From Adiantum capillus-veneris (taxonomy: Eukaryota; Streptophyta; Polypodiopsida; Polypodiales; Pteridaceae), in assembly GCA_014529385.2 (NCBI GenBank), contig CM043967.1, forward strand, positions 1,495,001 through 1,559,000: DNA of 64,000 nucleotides, in the 5' to 3' direction. The notes below the pieces were generated by a model. It saw only the letters and a list, made by a program, of their open reading frames with translations, was not told where the DNA came from and did not search any database. Below are positions 22,327 to 33,641 of this stretch, piece by piece. Numbering within the stretch: position 1 is the stretch's first letter; every line of letters begins with the position of its first letter. The translations under genes and the position numbers were made by a program.

Positions 22327-23067
22327 GTGCCCGCAGGATCATGGAAGCCAGCAAATCACCATCTAAGGGACATTATTGCAGCCATTGAGCCTTACACACT
22401 ACCAGAAGAAACATTGAAGCCAGCCAAGGCTTGGGTACATGAAGCCACATTGGAAAGGGAAGGATTGGAAATGCACCAAGATACATTCAGAGACCCGCAA
22501 AAAAACACATCGGATATCCCAATGAATCTACGAGAAATGTTGAATATGAAAATAAAGAAGAAACTCTCACCCAGCTGGAGAGAGCAGATTTGTACAACTT
22601 CTTCGCAGCACCATTAGCAATTATAGATATGTAGAGAGTCTATGAGCTAGTCATCTCAATCCAAGAAGATGGCAAGCCAGTGATTACTGCTTTGGATGGA
22701 TAAGAGACAGAGACGGTGATTACATCTCAAACCATAGCAGATGCGCTGGGGCTCCACAATAAGGGTAGCTTCGTTAGAGGATGAAGTAAAGGTCTACTCT
22801 CAAAAGAAACCCAATCAGACATTCAAAGACCCGGTAGACCCGAGGGCTGCAAAGGTCTACAAACTTTACAACCAATACTCCCATGTTTGCAGCAAGCGGC
22901 CACAAAAGTACACAACACCTCCCCATGCATTGGCTACTACAATAACTTGGGCATTGAAAAGCAGCATGCCCAAAGAAGTGAATTACGCCCAATATCTACA
23001 TGATCAAGTGGCCGGCATGGGTATAGAAAAGCTCAAGTACATTGGAGCTGACAAAGATTGCATATGA
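22327..23067 (+). pseudogene. Unrecognised coding relic downstream of array B
   Basis: Two open pieces (22327-22617 and 22741-23067) and the frame between them read as one decayed protein: HHLRDIIAAIEPYTLPEETL, LYNFFAAPLAIIDM, then KPVITALDG and SQTIADALGLHNKGSFVR in the gap, then KVYKLYNQYSHVCSKRP and NYAQYLHDQVAGMG. The segment ending IADALGL resembles the N-terminal part of plant transposon proteins that carry a G-x-x-I-x-x-x-L motif, but this is only a resemblance. Array A is likewise followed by the first ORF of its element, so this may be the first ORF of a second element of the same type. Confidence 0.4.
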
Positions 23068-23740
23068 AGCTATCAACACAAGAGGACAATGGCCCGATCC
23101 ACCAAGCCAGAATTAGTGGTTCAAGTTAAAGCAAGATACATAAGATGAGCCACCATAGTTTTTTTAAATTCTCAAAATGAATACAAACTATTCGCCCAGA
23201 CGAGGCCTGCACATAAAGTGACCATAGCTCATAACGAGCTCTTCACTAATGAAATATCCACAATTTCTATCCTTTTTCAATGTCCATATCTTTTGCCAGC
23301 TATGTATTGCAAAAAAGAAAAAAATTGCCATTCCATTACATACCTCTTCTTAGAAAAGAAATCATCCTCAAGCGCTAAGTTAAGAATTTGCAAATCCTAC
23401 TTGGCAAAAATAATGTTTGGAATTATGTGTCAAAAATATCAAGTATCAAAATGAAAATTGATAAACTGAAACAATATCTACTTATGCCTCTCGTCATCAC
23501 ATACTGCATATTCTAGTGTCCCATACCACGAGAATAGGTAGTATATGTCATATCTTGGTGCATTTGAATATCATTGGTCACCGTCATGTACCAATGATCA
23601 AGTTCCATAAATTTTAAGTCCTATTTCATGAACACTATCAACATCAAATCATGATAAACCAAATCGAGATCCAACACCAAGTTCAAATCCAAATCTCATT
23701 TATTATATACTCAAGTAGCAAAATCATACTAGGGATAGTG
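23068..23740. other. AT-rich, no gene recognised
   Basis: There is no coding or repeat signature apart from short chance frames. It ends at the start of the copia LTR. Confidence 0.4.
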
Positions 23741-23932
23741 TGTTGGGGTATAAAGCCCAATGTGGTCGCCCAAGTAAGTGGGCGGGCCGCCAGGTATGTA
23801 CACATATTCTTTTGTAAAAACCTAATAAGAACTCACTATGCTCTACACATTACAGTAGAGCGAGTTCACCATATCGTCGTGCTCTTCTTCTCGCACTCTC
23901 TCTCGCGTCGCACTTCCGCTCGTACTCCTTCA
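23741..23932 (+). repeat. Copia 5' LTR, 192 bp
   Basis: Begins TGTTGGGGTATAAAG and ends CTCCTTCA; two bases separate it from the primer site. The pyrimidine-rich 3' half (TCTTCTTCTCGCACTCTCTC) resembles that of the LTR at 46516. Confidence 0.85.
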
Positions 23933-23934
23933 AC

Positions 23935-23946
23935 TGGTATCAGAGC
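23935..23946 (+). other. Primer-binding site, initiator tRNA-Met
   Basis: TGGTATCAGAGC is the exact complement of the plant initiator tRNA-Met 3' end used by most plant copia elements. Confidence 0.9.
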
Positions 23947-24953
23947 TCAGATCGAGGCTCGAGGCAGCACTGCAGGAGGCTAGAGTCACCAACTCCGATT
24001 GGAGTGAAATTCGACAGCAGAAGACACGGCCTCAAATCTCATTCTGAGGTCATCTCGGCCACCGTTCAGCTTCGACAAAGGTCTGCACAAGCCATTTTCG
24101 ACTACGTGGTCTCGACGGGTGCAGATCCGACTCTGCAAATTTGGGGTTTTCGGCCTACGACTATAGGTGCTGAGGATATCGACACTCCCAGAGTGTTGAT
24201 TTGTGGCTGTCTACACATCGAAGGACGGCTCACAGTTCTTGGAGGCGTGTCACATACGACACGGGCGCATCTACACACATACTGTAGGCGACATCCACTA
24301 GTTCATCAGGTAGCTTGTGTTTGCTGCTTGATATTCCAGATTTCATCTTTACATTGCAGGTACTTCCACATGGGATGTATTGTCAGAGATGATGTATGTC
24401 TGTTGAGGGTTTGCTGGCTGTGAGTCACGCAGCAAACAATCGCCGCAGCGGTTACAGCATACAGTGGGAAATTTGTGGATGTATGACTTTGTGGGAAGTC
24501 TATGTACTGTCAGATTTACTACAGCCTTTGTTGAGGGTCGAGTGAGGTTTTATTGAGCTGGGGGATTCTCGAATGTTGAGATCCTTTCAGTGATACAGGT
24601 CTTGGAGCGATCCCTCGAGCACCCTTAGATAGGCAGCTAGGATGTATTGACTGTGAGTTAGACAGTTGGGATTGCATCTTTGCTTTACTGCCATTGAGGC
24701 ATTGTCGCAATCTATGCTTATAGGACAGTGACAGGACAGTCAGAGATAGTACAGGTGCAGGACAGGTTTACCCGTAGCTTACAATGTCAGAGAGACACTG
24801 TTTTTTGAGCTGTTTTTTGGTTTGTTTTTAGTACACCAGAGCCATTTTACAAAGGAGACTCTGCCAAAATTTATGCAGAATCTGAAGCTTTCTTGGTTCA
24901 TTTGACAGGTTGATATTGGTTCAGAGGTCAGTTTACAGGGGAAACTGTGCCGA
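23947..24953 (+). other. Leader of the copia element
   Basis: GT-rich sequence with a 139-codon chance-like frame (24004-24423) and no recognised domain. It joins the integrase coding region abruptly at about 24950. Confidence 0.5.
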
Positions 24954-26009
24954 ATGTTTCCCAGCAAAATGCCCTCGTACAAGCATCTCAGAGTCTTTGG
25001 CTGTGAGGCATATACTCACGTTCCAAAGGAATTTAGGAACAAACTTGAGCCAAAGAGTAGAAAGTGTATCTTTCTACGCTATGGTAATTCTGGTGAGATG
25101 GGGTACATACTTTGGGATCCCGAATCCAGAAAGGTTGTCCGCAGCAATGATGTTCACTTTAATGAATCCAAATATCATTCTAAACCAGAGAGGGTTGAGG
25201 AGATTAGAAGAGTTGTCTTCCAAGAAGATGGACCTGCACGTGCAAGACATAATGTCAGGGCTCAAGAGGAGCAAGGACAGGATAGAGTGGAACCACAGGT
25301 TGTGGCTGAGCCTGAGCCACCTATTGTGCGTAGATCTGGACGTGTCACGCGACCTCCTGATAGGTTTGTTCCATCTATGAACTATGTCATGTTGACTTAT
25401 TGCAATGAGCCTTCATGTTACAAGGAAGCAGTGCAAATGAAGGACTCCGGGAATTGGCAATTGGCCATGCAGTTAGAGATGACAGCTCTGCATAAAAACA
25501 AGACATGGAAGCTAGTTAAATTACCACAGGGCAAAAAGGCTCTACCTTGTAAATGGGTTTATAGGTATAAGATCACCGCTCATGATAGTTAGCCAAAGTA
25601 CAAAGCAAGGCTTGTTGCCAAGGGCTTTAAGCAAGAACAAGGCATTGACTTTGATGAAGTCTTCTCTCCGGTGGTCAAGATGACTACATTGAGATGCTTT
25701 CTTGCATTGGTTGCCATATTAGATTTGGTGTTGCACCAAATGGATGTCAAGACAGCGTTCTTGCATGGTGATTTAGATGTGGAAATTTACATGCAGCAGC
25801 CAGAAGGGTTTGTTGACAAAGGCAAGGAAGATTGGGTATGCCAGTTCTTAAAGAGTCTTTATGGCTTAAAACAATCACCGAGGGCATGGTACCATAAATT
25901 CCACAAGTTTATGCTTTCTCAAGGCTACAAACGTAGTAAGTTCGATCACTGTCTATATACAAAGAAGGCTAAGGATGGTATTAGAGAAAACCAAAGAAAT
26001 AGCCATTAG
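24954..26009 (+). pseudogene. Copia integrase C-terminus and reverse transcriptase fragment
   Basis: An open frame (24954-25592) begins YKHLRVFGCEAYTHVPKEFR, the GKx-like C-terminal part of copia integrase, followed by RKVVRSNDVHFNE, an acidic linker and RRSGRVTRPPDRF. RT follows: WQLAMQLEMTALHKNKTW and KWVYRYKIT, then one TAG at about 25590. The frame continues as KARLVAKGFKQEQGIDFDE, FSPVVKMTTLR, QMDVKTAFLHGDLDVEIYM and [13 protein letters not shown]. It breaks off soon after FDHCLYTKKA at about 25980, before the YVDD box. Apart from the one stop the frame is good, so the truncation is more striking than point decay. Confidence 0.85.
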
Positions 26010-26658
26010 AGACCGTATCTCCAAACCATGTAAACCCAAAAAAATGTTTAAAGACCTTAATAGACCATATTTACATAGGCAGGCTAAAGTAAACATTATC
26101 TATACTTAGGAGTATGGTTGGGTTCTGGGATGTGGCAGCAATAACAAGCAGTGGGGATTGCTTGGATACCTATCACCTATTTAGTACAAATTAGTTGTAA
26201 CTAAATTGTACTTGTGGTTGGTTAGTAGGTAAAGATCCTTGCTCTCATCTGATAGGAGTTCCGGCTTAAGCTCCTACTTTGTCATGTAGCAGAGAATTTT
26301 GTAATGAATTTTATATCAAGAATTCTTCTTTGTTTTGTTCTTTACACAAAATGTTTTTGCAAAAAGTATTGAAATCTCTCAGTATATGATTCTAAGTGAT
26401 GGGATTTTAAGTTCAAACAGACACAAAATTTACTGGGATACCTTTGGTCGGGTATCCATCATATACTGAGAATACTTAATACTGGTATGATAATAATTCA
26501 AATGGTTTGTTTAATACCTATATGGTGATTGATTCAGGCTTTTTGGATCCCATCTCTCACTCGTTTGGCATATGGCATAGAAGAAGACATTCATGTTCCA
26601 GCAATTGGTACCGAATGTATAATTTCTTGTTTTAAAGGAGTGGAATTCCACAAAAAAA
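26010..26658. other. No gene recognised
   Basis: AT-rich. A stretch near 26290-26340 (TTTTGTAATGAATTTTATATC) resembles the 3' end of a transcript or LTR, but no partner was seen. Confidence 0.3.
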
Positions 26659-27387
26659 TTGCTTGATTTTGAGAAACAAGCTAGTATCACCCACTCTATA
26701 TCTGTCTTAAACCTAGCTTCTATCAATGACTGGCTCTCTTTACTGATTCTCTCCAGAAAAGAGAAGGATAATCTTTTGGAAGCATTTAGTACCTTCCTAG
26801 CTAAGTTACCCATTATTAAAACACAGGATAGCTCAGATCTTTCCTTTTATTTCACTTCTCTACCCACTATTGTGAGCAAGTTGTATTTTATCAATAACCT
26901 GCCTACTGTCCCTATAGAAATTAAGCACTCAAAAAAGGTCATCAATCATCTTTTGGAGGTAGACCTTCTTGAAGAAGAAGAGAAGGAAGCACTCAACTTT
27001 TTAGCGGATGCAAACAATTTATCCCTAGAGAGAACAGTTTCTAAGCTCTTTTTAGAAGTAATCCCTTTACTACCACCCAGGCAGGTTGAGCTGGATGCTA
27101 TTCGACTTGAACACAAGCTCTGGAATTATGAAATCTTGAACCATCGAGCACCTTTCACAATTTCCTCTCTAGGATTCCTCTGTAGCATACCTACGGACAT
27201 TATGGAGCAATGTACAACCATTGCTTCACATTCCAAACATCTTTTATCTCACAAGATGTTCTCTTCGAGCTTAAGCAAGTCAACTTATCCAATGTGGATA
27301 GAAAAAAATGTCCAAGCTCCTCAATCATTGCTCGCACCAAGGGACTTTCTCTTATGGACAGGGCGAAGGATCAAAAATGGTTTTTGA
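26659..27387 (+). CDS. Hypothetical protein, 242 codons
   Basis: The longest ORF of this interval, unbroken, with a Leu-rich, probably helical content (INDWLSLLILSRKEKDNLLE, HLLEVDLLEEEEKEALNFL). A second ORF in another frame overlaps its end (27210-27578). No domain was recognised, and no membrane segment or zinc motif is evident. Its length and amino acid make-up are more gene-like than most frames here, but neighbouring sequence gives no promoter or splice support. It could be a relic of an unknown element. Confidence 0.3.
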   Translation: MLDFEKQASITHSISVLNLASINDWLSLLILSRKEKDNLLEAFSTFLAKLPIIKTQDSSDLSFYFTSLPTIVSKLYFINNLPTVPIEIKHSKKVINHLLEVDLLEEEEKEALNFLADANNLSLERTVSKLFLEVIPLLPPRQVELDAIRLEHKLWNYEILNHRAPFTISSLGFLCSIPTDIMEQCTTIASHSKHLLSHKMFSSSLSKSTYPMWIEKNVQAPQSLLAPRDFLLWTGRRIKNGF

Positions 27388-28063
27388 GAAACTGTTGGAA
27401 TTATTATAAACCTTTCCTCAGGTGCCAATGCAAAAGGGTGGATGCAAATTCCAACTGTTCCTCTTATATCATTTGGTTTGACCAATTTTTTGTGGTACAT
27501 GTTCTCGAATTTATTAAGGTTCTTTCAATTTTCATCAGGACCAGCACAAGTGTACGCCTTTATAGCCAACAAAATTAAGACATGTTGTGATCATTTATTA
27601 TCAGTTTCATGAGCACATGCTAGAAGTAGCTAAAGGACTAGTCCTATACTGGAAATTTAGGTTTGTATAAAAATTCAAAGAAAAGGAGAAAGTAATTAGA
27701 TGGCAAGAACATCCGCTAGTTGATAGGTGACAGGAACGGTAATTCTTAGGAAAGGTCATTGCAATAACTAGTATAGTGCACATTCATTTAGAAGTCCAAC
27801 CGGAAGGCTATAAATAGGGCTCACTAATTCATTTTGTGGGAGCTAGCTATTGATTTTTATTTGCAGCTATTGTTAGATCTTGATCTCTCTTGACTAGTGC
27901 CTTGTGCTTTGTATATTGTAACTTTATCTAAGCTCTAATCAGCATGCATCAATGGCTTTCCACCTCCGTTACCATTGGAAGCTGGGTTCTCCTATAAATA
28001 AGGGAAGAGAAAGCACAAGGGAAATGAGTTTGTGAACATTTACAAAGGTAGGGTAAAAGACTT
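27388..28063. other. Non-coding, with TATA-like box at 27811
   Basis: CTATAAATAGGG at about 27810-27821 is a good plant TATA-box match on the plus strand, about 250 bp before the next unassigned ORF. It might equally be the promoter of an unrecognised LTR. Confidence 0.3.
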
Positions 28064-28519
28064 TTGCTTATCATAAAGGGGGAAAATATCAAGGAGGTGC
28101 TTGTTCAACGCTCATATATGCACTCTAAGATATGTCTACAAGCACCACCGATATGGTTACTAACTAATCAAAAAAACTATGTGTTTTCTAAGCTCCATAA
28201 GAGGTTTTTTAGTTCACTCATGTATTGTGTGATTGACTTGATTATTGTAGATATATATCCCTTGGAAAATGAAGAATGGCATCCGCTGGAATGCATTATG
28301 GACATCTTTAATGCATTCCATGCATCATTGGGTGAGGTTCTCTACAACACTAGCACTCGAAGAGCATTGTCTCAAAGGGGGAATTTTTCTATTACCAATT
28401 TTACAATGCTCCTTGTTATGTGCTTGGCTTTGGCATGCTCCAATATCTCCCACTTCATCCAAAGGAAAGTCGAAAATGGTCAATCTCTTCCTCTAAACTC
28501 TCTTAGTGCTTCAGACTAA
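28064..28519 (+). CDS. Hypothetical protein, 151 codons
   Basis: Unbroken ATG-to-stop frame; two hydrophobic stretches (SLMYCVIDLIIVDIY and FTMLLVMCLALACSNISHF) could be membrane segments. It has no family recognised. A second frame of 75 codons overlaps. It may be chance, given the AT-rich context. Confidence 0.2.
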   Translation: MLIIKGENIKEVLVQRSYMHSKICLQAPPIWLLTNQKNYVFSKLHKRFFSSLMYCVIDLIIVDIYPLENEEWHPLECIMDIFNAFHASLGEVLYNTSTRRALSQRGNFSITNFTMLLVMCLALACSNISHFIQRKVENGQSLPLNSLSASD

Positions 28520-30292
28520 AGCTCCATCAGGAGATACAGAAGTGCTTAAGACCAAATGTTTCTAGTCATCTAGTATGTGTCTCCATGTTCATGCCCATGC
28601 ATGTGTTTAATGACTTCTTCCATGATGAGGAGCTCAGGAAGAATGCTACCATGCTTATCTACAAGTCAAAGATGATTCTAATTGGGATTTCTATAATTTT
28701 GATGGCATCTTGTGCAAGGTGGATAAGAATTCTATTATGTGTAAGTCATAGCTTCCTTCCACTACATAAGATGGCATCGAGTGCATGGTCAATTGGTAGC
28801 TGTGGACCAGGATTTATTTGATGACATGAACAATGTGGTGAAGATGCTTGAAGTGTGGTGTGATGATAGTTTTTGAGCATTTGAGATTATGCCACACTAC
28901 GACAGGTGTGTGAGGACTTAGAGAATGAGGTTGACATCAACCTGTCTCCAAAATTTCTTTTCTACTGCAACATGCAAAAGGTAGTATGTTTTGCAAGTAC
29001 ACCTCGTTGTTTCACTTTTCCCTTCCCGAAATGTCACTATCACAATAGTTTGGTCTAATCTATATGTTGGGTTAACTTTGTCATATAGGTCCCCCAGAGA
29101 TAGAATAACAAGATAGTTTGTAAAGAGATGAGAGATGATTATCTGTTTGTGGTACAATGCAACTCCTAATTCAAGGCATGCTCTTGATAAAAAGAACCAT
29201 GATGCTCTGAAAATTTTGTAACGAAGCTATTTAGAGCAACTCTATAATTGTTATACATACGTCGATAAAAGAACCATTTTCTTGCAAACATAATCTGAAC
29301 ACAATTATTTTTTCAATTCCCACTCAACTTGTCCTTACATTGTATATATTCATGCACATTGTATTATCCAATTAAATACATTGAGTTTTAACTCTCTTTC
29401 ACAATACAAGAGTAGAACTTTTCAAGGCTTTATAATCATCAGTAGAATGTAAAGGCCTACTCCAGATAGGTATAGAGGGAGAGTTAGGAGGGATGGAAGA
29501 AGAGTGAGCAGGTGAAGAAATATCCTCAACAACATGAGCAACTGAGGGTGCTATGCTAAGGAGATGGATGAGGTGTTGGTTGATGGGTTGAGGATTGTGC
29601 AAAGGATTGTGCATTTTCTTGATCAGAGAGATGAGGAGAGGAAAATTTTAGGCGCTTGTTGTGCTGCCTAAGGCACTTCTTCATACCTTTGAGGTGGAGG
29701 CTAAAATTGTGCCCTCGGTTGTGGTGGGACAAAGGCATCGGTGGCTTGAGGAGTACACCTTTGAAAAACTTTTCATATAATGTGCGTTCAAGGGGTATTA
29801 AAAACATCCCTTTACTTACATCCTTAAGGTAATAAAATGACCCCTTTTTCTTCAAAAACTTACAGGTTTTTCTCTAAAATCAATTAAAACCCCCTTTTGT
29901 TAAGATAATCTTGTTTAAATTTTAAAGATTTTGCAATTAAAAAACCCATTCATGTAAACTCATGTGGTAACTTACATGTCTAAGAGGTGAACCCCCCGAG
30001 ATCGGGGGCTCCTTCAAGACACGTCTCCATAAGATTAGTCATACTTTGGACCATTTTTGTCATGAAGACCTTGACATGAACATCAAAATAATTTACCAAG
30101 TTTTGAGCCCGCAAATGATTTTACCCTCAGTAATTGTAAGCGAAGATCATTTGTCTAAGGATTACTCATAAAAATAGATTACACTTACACTTCTATACTC
30201 CTCAGCATAAATGCGGTCTAACAGAAGCTCTGCATTGGCAAGAATTCTCCATCCACAAGAATGCCCATTGTCCTCTCGCTGCACCTTGCAAC
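28520..30292. other. No gene recognised; one short GC-rich hairpin
   Basis: Scattered short frames only. The minus-strand pieces at 29399-29855 are basic and His-rich, but match nothing known. A palindrome CCCCCGAGATCGGGGG at about 29994-30009 stands out from AT-rich surroundings. Confidence 0.35.
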
Positions 30293-31520
30293 TCAAAATT
30301 GACATGCCCTCCTGATTTCATCTTGGGTCAAAGCTTCCAAGGAAGCCACAAGTTTCTGAACATACCTACAAGATAAGGCAAGGGTGATGACATGTGCTAT
30401 CAAAATTGCAAATTAAATAATGGACAACTACCTCTGGAAGTCCCATGGCACCCATGCACTAAATTTTCAAGGTAGCAACACTTGCACTCAATTTTCATTG
30501 CAACAACGCTCTAATGATAACTGTTTGCACCAAAAACTAAATTTACTTGCTATTCATAGTAGACACAATATTTGCCAAAAAGAAAACACTTACTTTTCAT
30601 TGTAAGCTATAAGTTAAACCTTGACCATGTCCATGTTGATGGATTGAAACTAATCAACAACATTGATCAGGGAGCTAGCCTCCAAGGTGAGCATAATTGA
30701 CAGTTCTGCATCTAGCACAGTAACCTCAGATTGATGGTTCCATGAAAGATTAGAGACGAACATGCTGCAAGTAGAAAAAAAATGATGAGATGACTAAAAA
30801 TCTTTGAATAAAAAAAAATTCACATACCATAGACCGAAATTTATAATTTGGTCTGCTAGCTCCCTAGCACCATCTGGAAATATGGTAATCTCTTGAGGCC
30901 CAAAGAGAAAGTACAAAATACATCTCCAAGCAAAAAGGGCGATGTCAAAACAGGGATGAAGGAATAGCAAGGCTTCTTAGTTGGCTTCATCAATAACCAA
31001 TGCTTTCTCGCCCTCATTTGACTCAGCGTCAAGCTCTTCATCTTCTGGTTCTTGGACTTGTTCCACATTCAGATGCATGCCATAAGTATGTTGGGTGGTA
31101 CTCACTTCTGTTATCTTTAGTGTACTAATCGGAGGGATTGTCAAAATGCTATCTATTCTGCTATTAGAATTGACACTAATGCAAGGATCTTGTCGTAGCT
31201 AAACCACAAGCCTCAGAGAATTGATATCCGGCATCACTGTCACTCTGTAGGCATGGATTGTAAGCAAATATCTATCTTGAAAAAGCTTGATAGGAAGTAT
31301 TCTAATGCTTTGTGAATGCAACCCATTGTGTTAGGCTAGCCCACATGAAATTGAGGTTGGCTCGTTCACAAATCTCGCGCACAACTCTTTGAAAAGGCAG
31401 CTTAGTTATAGCAAGCCATATGTGCCTCTAGAGTTTTTCGAGCTCAAGTAGAACGCCACAGTTCTTCTCATACCTTTGACTTCGCATAGTTGCACGTAAA
31501 TTAGGCAAGTTTTTGCATGC
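30293..31520 (-). pseudogene. Histone H3-like pseudogene with spliced C-terminal extension
   Basis: On the minus strand RY (31475) to KLPF (31403) spans 28 codons, exactly as in histone H3, with the reading RYEKNCGVLLELEKL, a TAG, RHIWLAITKLPF. It continues QRVVREI, then after one extra base LFQDRYLLTIHAYRVTVMPD, matching the alpha2-L2-alpha3 part of H3 ([21 protein letters not shown]), and meets TAG at 31201. The same frame then runs on (RIDSILTIPPISTLKITEVS; QVQEPEDEELDAES). It continues across a 63-bp intron (30827-30765, GTATGTG...TTGCAG) into an in-frame exon (NLSWNHQSEVTVLDAELSI), and probably a third exon ending near 30293. At least four stops and one frameshift show it is dead. H3 homology is strong; whether the extension belongs to the same ancestral protein is uncertain. 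Confidence 0.65.
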
Positions 31521-31986
31521 AATACATGGAATATGGCTTCCCAGGTTGTAGGTATACTTTCCTCGCTATCTCCTACGTGCAATCCATGAAAAGCCCAAAT
31601 GTTGTAGAGAAAAAAATGTGGGATGAAACGGAAAAAATTGAGCAACAAGAGAGCAAAAGTGTGAAAGATAGCTCTGAGAGGGGAGGACAGAGGTCTTACC
31701 AACATTGGCTTCTATGAAAAAAGAAACATTATTCTTGTGAGTAGACCATCATCATTATGAATCATGGGATTTTTAGAAGGCCATGATTGCATTTATTAGC
31801 CACATTGATTGTGGGAGACGATTTTCCTTGGGAAGTGTGCCATTTTCATGGAGGACATATGACATCATCATACATGTTAACTTGAGGGGAGTGACATGTT
31901 TGTCATGATACAATGCGAGAATGGAGGGGTCTCGACCAACAAAACCACTTAATTTGCATTGTGGCACGACAAAGAAATTATCATAG
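31521..31986. other. No gene recognised
   Basis: This is upstream of the H3-like relic on its strand. The frame GMRRTVAFYL and neighbours are chance readings of the relic. A basic N-terminal tail of the H3-like protein may have started near 31530-31545 (ARRR, stop, RGKYTYN), but this cannot be established. Confidence 0.3.
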
Positions 31987-31991
31987 CACAA

Positions 31992-32143
31992 TGTTCGGCT
32001 AGTTGCAGAAGCGGGCTCCCTAATCACCAAAGGCTTAGCATTCGGCTACAGTGGATGAAACCTTATCTTAAACACGGTTTTAGGGTTAGGGTTAGAGAGA
32101 TGGTGATTAGGATTAGGCTATGCTAAGAGCAAGAGCATATAGA

Positions 32144-32174
<31 letters not shown>

Positions 32175-32366
32175 TATAGACACAATGATAATGCTCAAAG
32201 TGCAATGCTTCATTGAAAAATAGCCTCTAATATAGTCTTAGTGCTTTACAATCATTAGCTAGAGAGAATGCACCATCTTGCTATTGGATTGTCTCATCAT
32301 TTATCCCTTCTTGGGTGGCTAGGGCACATTCCCATATGGAGACACAAGTTGGGCTTACCTTGAGAA
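31992..32366 (-). repeat. TRIM-like element, 3' LTR
   Basis: Starts TGTTCGGCTAGTTGCAG. It matches 33291-33641 throughout with roughly one difference per ten bases, and has a short (GT)n(GA)n run at about 32138-32174 that the other copy lacks. The interior boundary (about 32360-32366) is approximate. Confidence 0.8.
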
Positions 32367-33240
32367 TCACCGCCTTAAGGCAAACTTGGGGTTTACAAAA
32401 AATTTATGTGTTTTTGTCACGTCGTAGTGTACTCCTAGTCTAACATGATTCATCTACCTGATACATCATGATGGTTCAATTTGATTCATCACCATGGTTC
32501 GATGTCTCATGATACATCATAGCGGTTCTCAATTGGATTCATCACTATGGTTCACAAATGAGAGTTACTAGGTTCACTAGTAGTCCTAGGTAGTACTAAA
32601 AAATTAATTCATTCATTTATTTTGTGTGAAGAGGTTCTCATGGTTGTCCTCTTCAATATTGTCTTCATGTCTTTGTTGTTGTTGTCACTTGTTGTTGTTT
32701 GCTTCATCTCCATTTCATTGTTGGTTTTATTTGTCGTGTCATTTTCTTCATCTTCCAAGCCAATAATAGAAATAAAAAATTTGTATCCACAATGCCTACG
32801 GCATAGGAGAAAGTTTAAGGGGTGATAATTTCACTTAAGCACAAAGGTTGAAGGCTTGACTTCAACAGTGAATGTGCACACACACACCCTAAAATAATTA
32901 AATTTGGGTGATGGATTTTAGGAGTACCCTGCTATGCAGATCTTGAGAGCTCATTAGATAGATCTTAGAGAGCACTACCCACACACGAAATTAATGCAAA
33001 AAAAAAACACGTTGATGGAGAGATTAATTGAAGATGGAAATTATGCAAAAACACACTAAATGCAAGGCTAATTGATGATGAAGATTATGAACAAAATCAG
33101 CACTTAAATGCTACTTCCTCCTCTTCTAATCACCAACGGGTAGTGGAGGATACTTGTGCCCAAGTGGTGATTAGGGAGTGGGATTATTAAGAATGCTAAT
33201 GCAATATGGAGATTAATAGTCCTAGGGTGAGAATTGTTGG

Positions 33241-33290
33241 CTCTGATACCACATGTTGGGCTAGTTGTGGAAGCATGCTCTGATACCACA
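33241..33290 (-). other. Initiator tRNA-Met primer site, duplicated
   Basis: CTCTGATACCACA, the reverse complement of TGTGGTATCAGAG, occurs at 33241-33253 and again at 33278-33290, each followed by TGTTGGGCTAGTTGTG. The second copy abuts the LTR; the first is part of a 37-bp tandem duplication of the LTR/primer-site junction. Confidence 0.85.
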
Positions 33291-33641
33291 TGTTGGGCTA
33301 GTTGTGCAAGCATGCTCTCCCTAATCAACAATGGCTTAGCATTAGGCTATGGTGGATGAAACCTTACCTTAACCATGGTGTTAAGGTTAGAGTTAGAGAG
33401 ATGGTGATTAGGGTTAGGTTATGCCAAGAGCAAGAGCATAGAAAGAGAGAGCATAAACACAATGATAATGCTCAAAGTGTAGTGCTTCATTAAAAATAGC
33501 CTCTAATATAGGCTTAGTGATTTACAATCATTGTCTAGAGAGTTTTTACCCTCTTGCTATTGGACCATCTCAACATTTATCTTTTCTTTGGTGGCTAGAG
33601 GGCATTCCCATAAGGAGCCACAAGTTGGGCTTACCCTAACA
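33291..33641 (-). repeat. TRIM-like element, 5' LTR
   Basis: TGTTGGGCTAGTTG to CCCTAACA, 351 bp, TG...CA ends, adjacent to the primer site. Confidence 0.85.

Larger units (their letters stand above)
23741..26009 (+). mobile_element. Rearranged Ty1/copia element, 3' truncated
   Basis: 5' LTR, initiator-Met primer site, about 1 kb leader, then directly the integrase C-terminal region and two thirds of RT. Gag, protease and the integrase core are missing, and the element stops near 25985 without RNase H or 3' LTR. The LTR belongs to the same family style (TGTTGGGG start, CCTTCA end) as the element at 46516-59247. Confidence 0.75.

Noticed and set aside
24004-24423. 139-codon ORF after the copia primer site
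   Set aside because: No gag motifs, GT-rich leader composition; considered a chance frame.
30293-31200. Ulp1-type cysteine protease (NGHSCGW motif read in a neighbouring frame near 30270)
   Set aside because: Only a single short resemblance in a frame that does not join the spliced exons.
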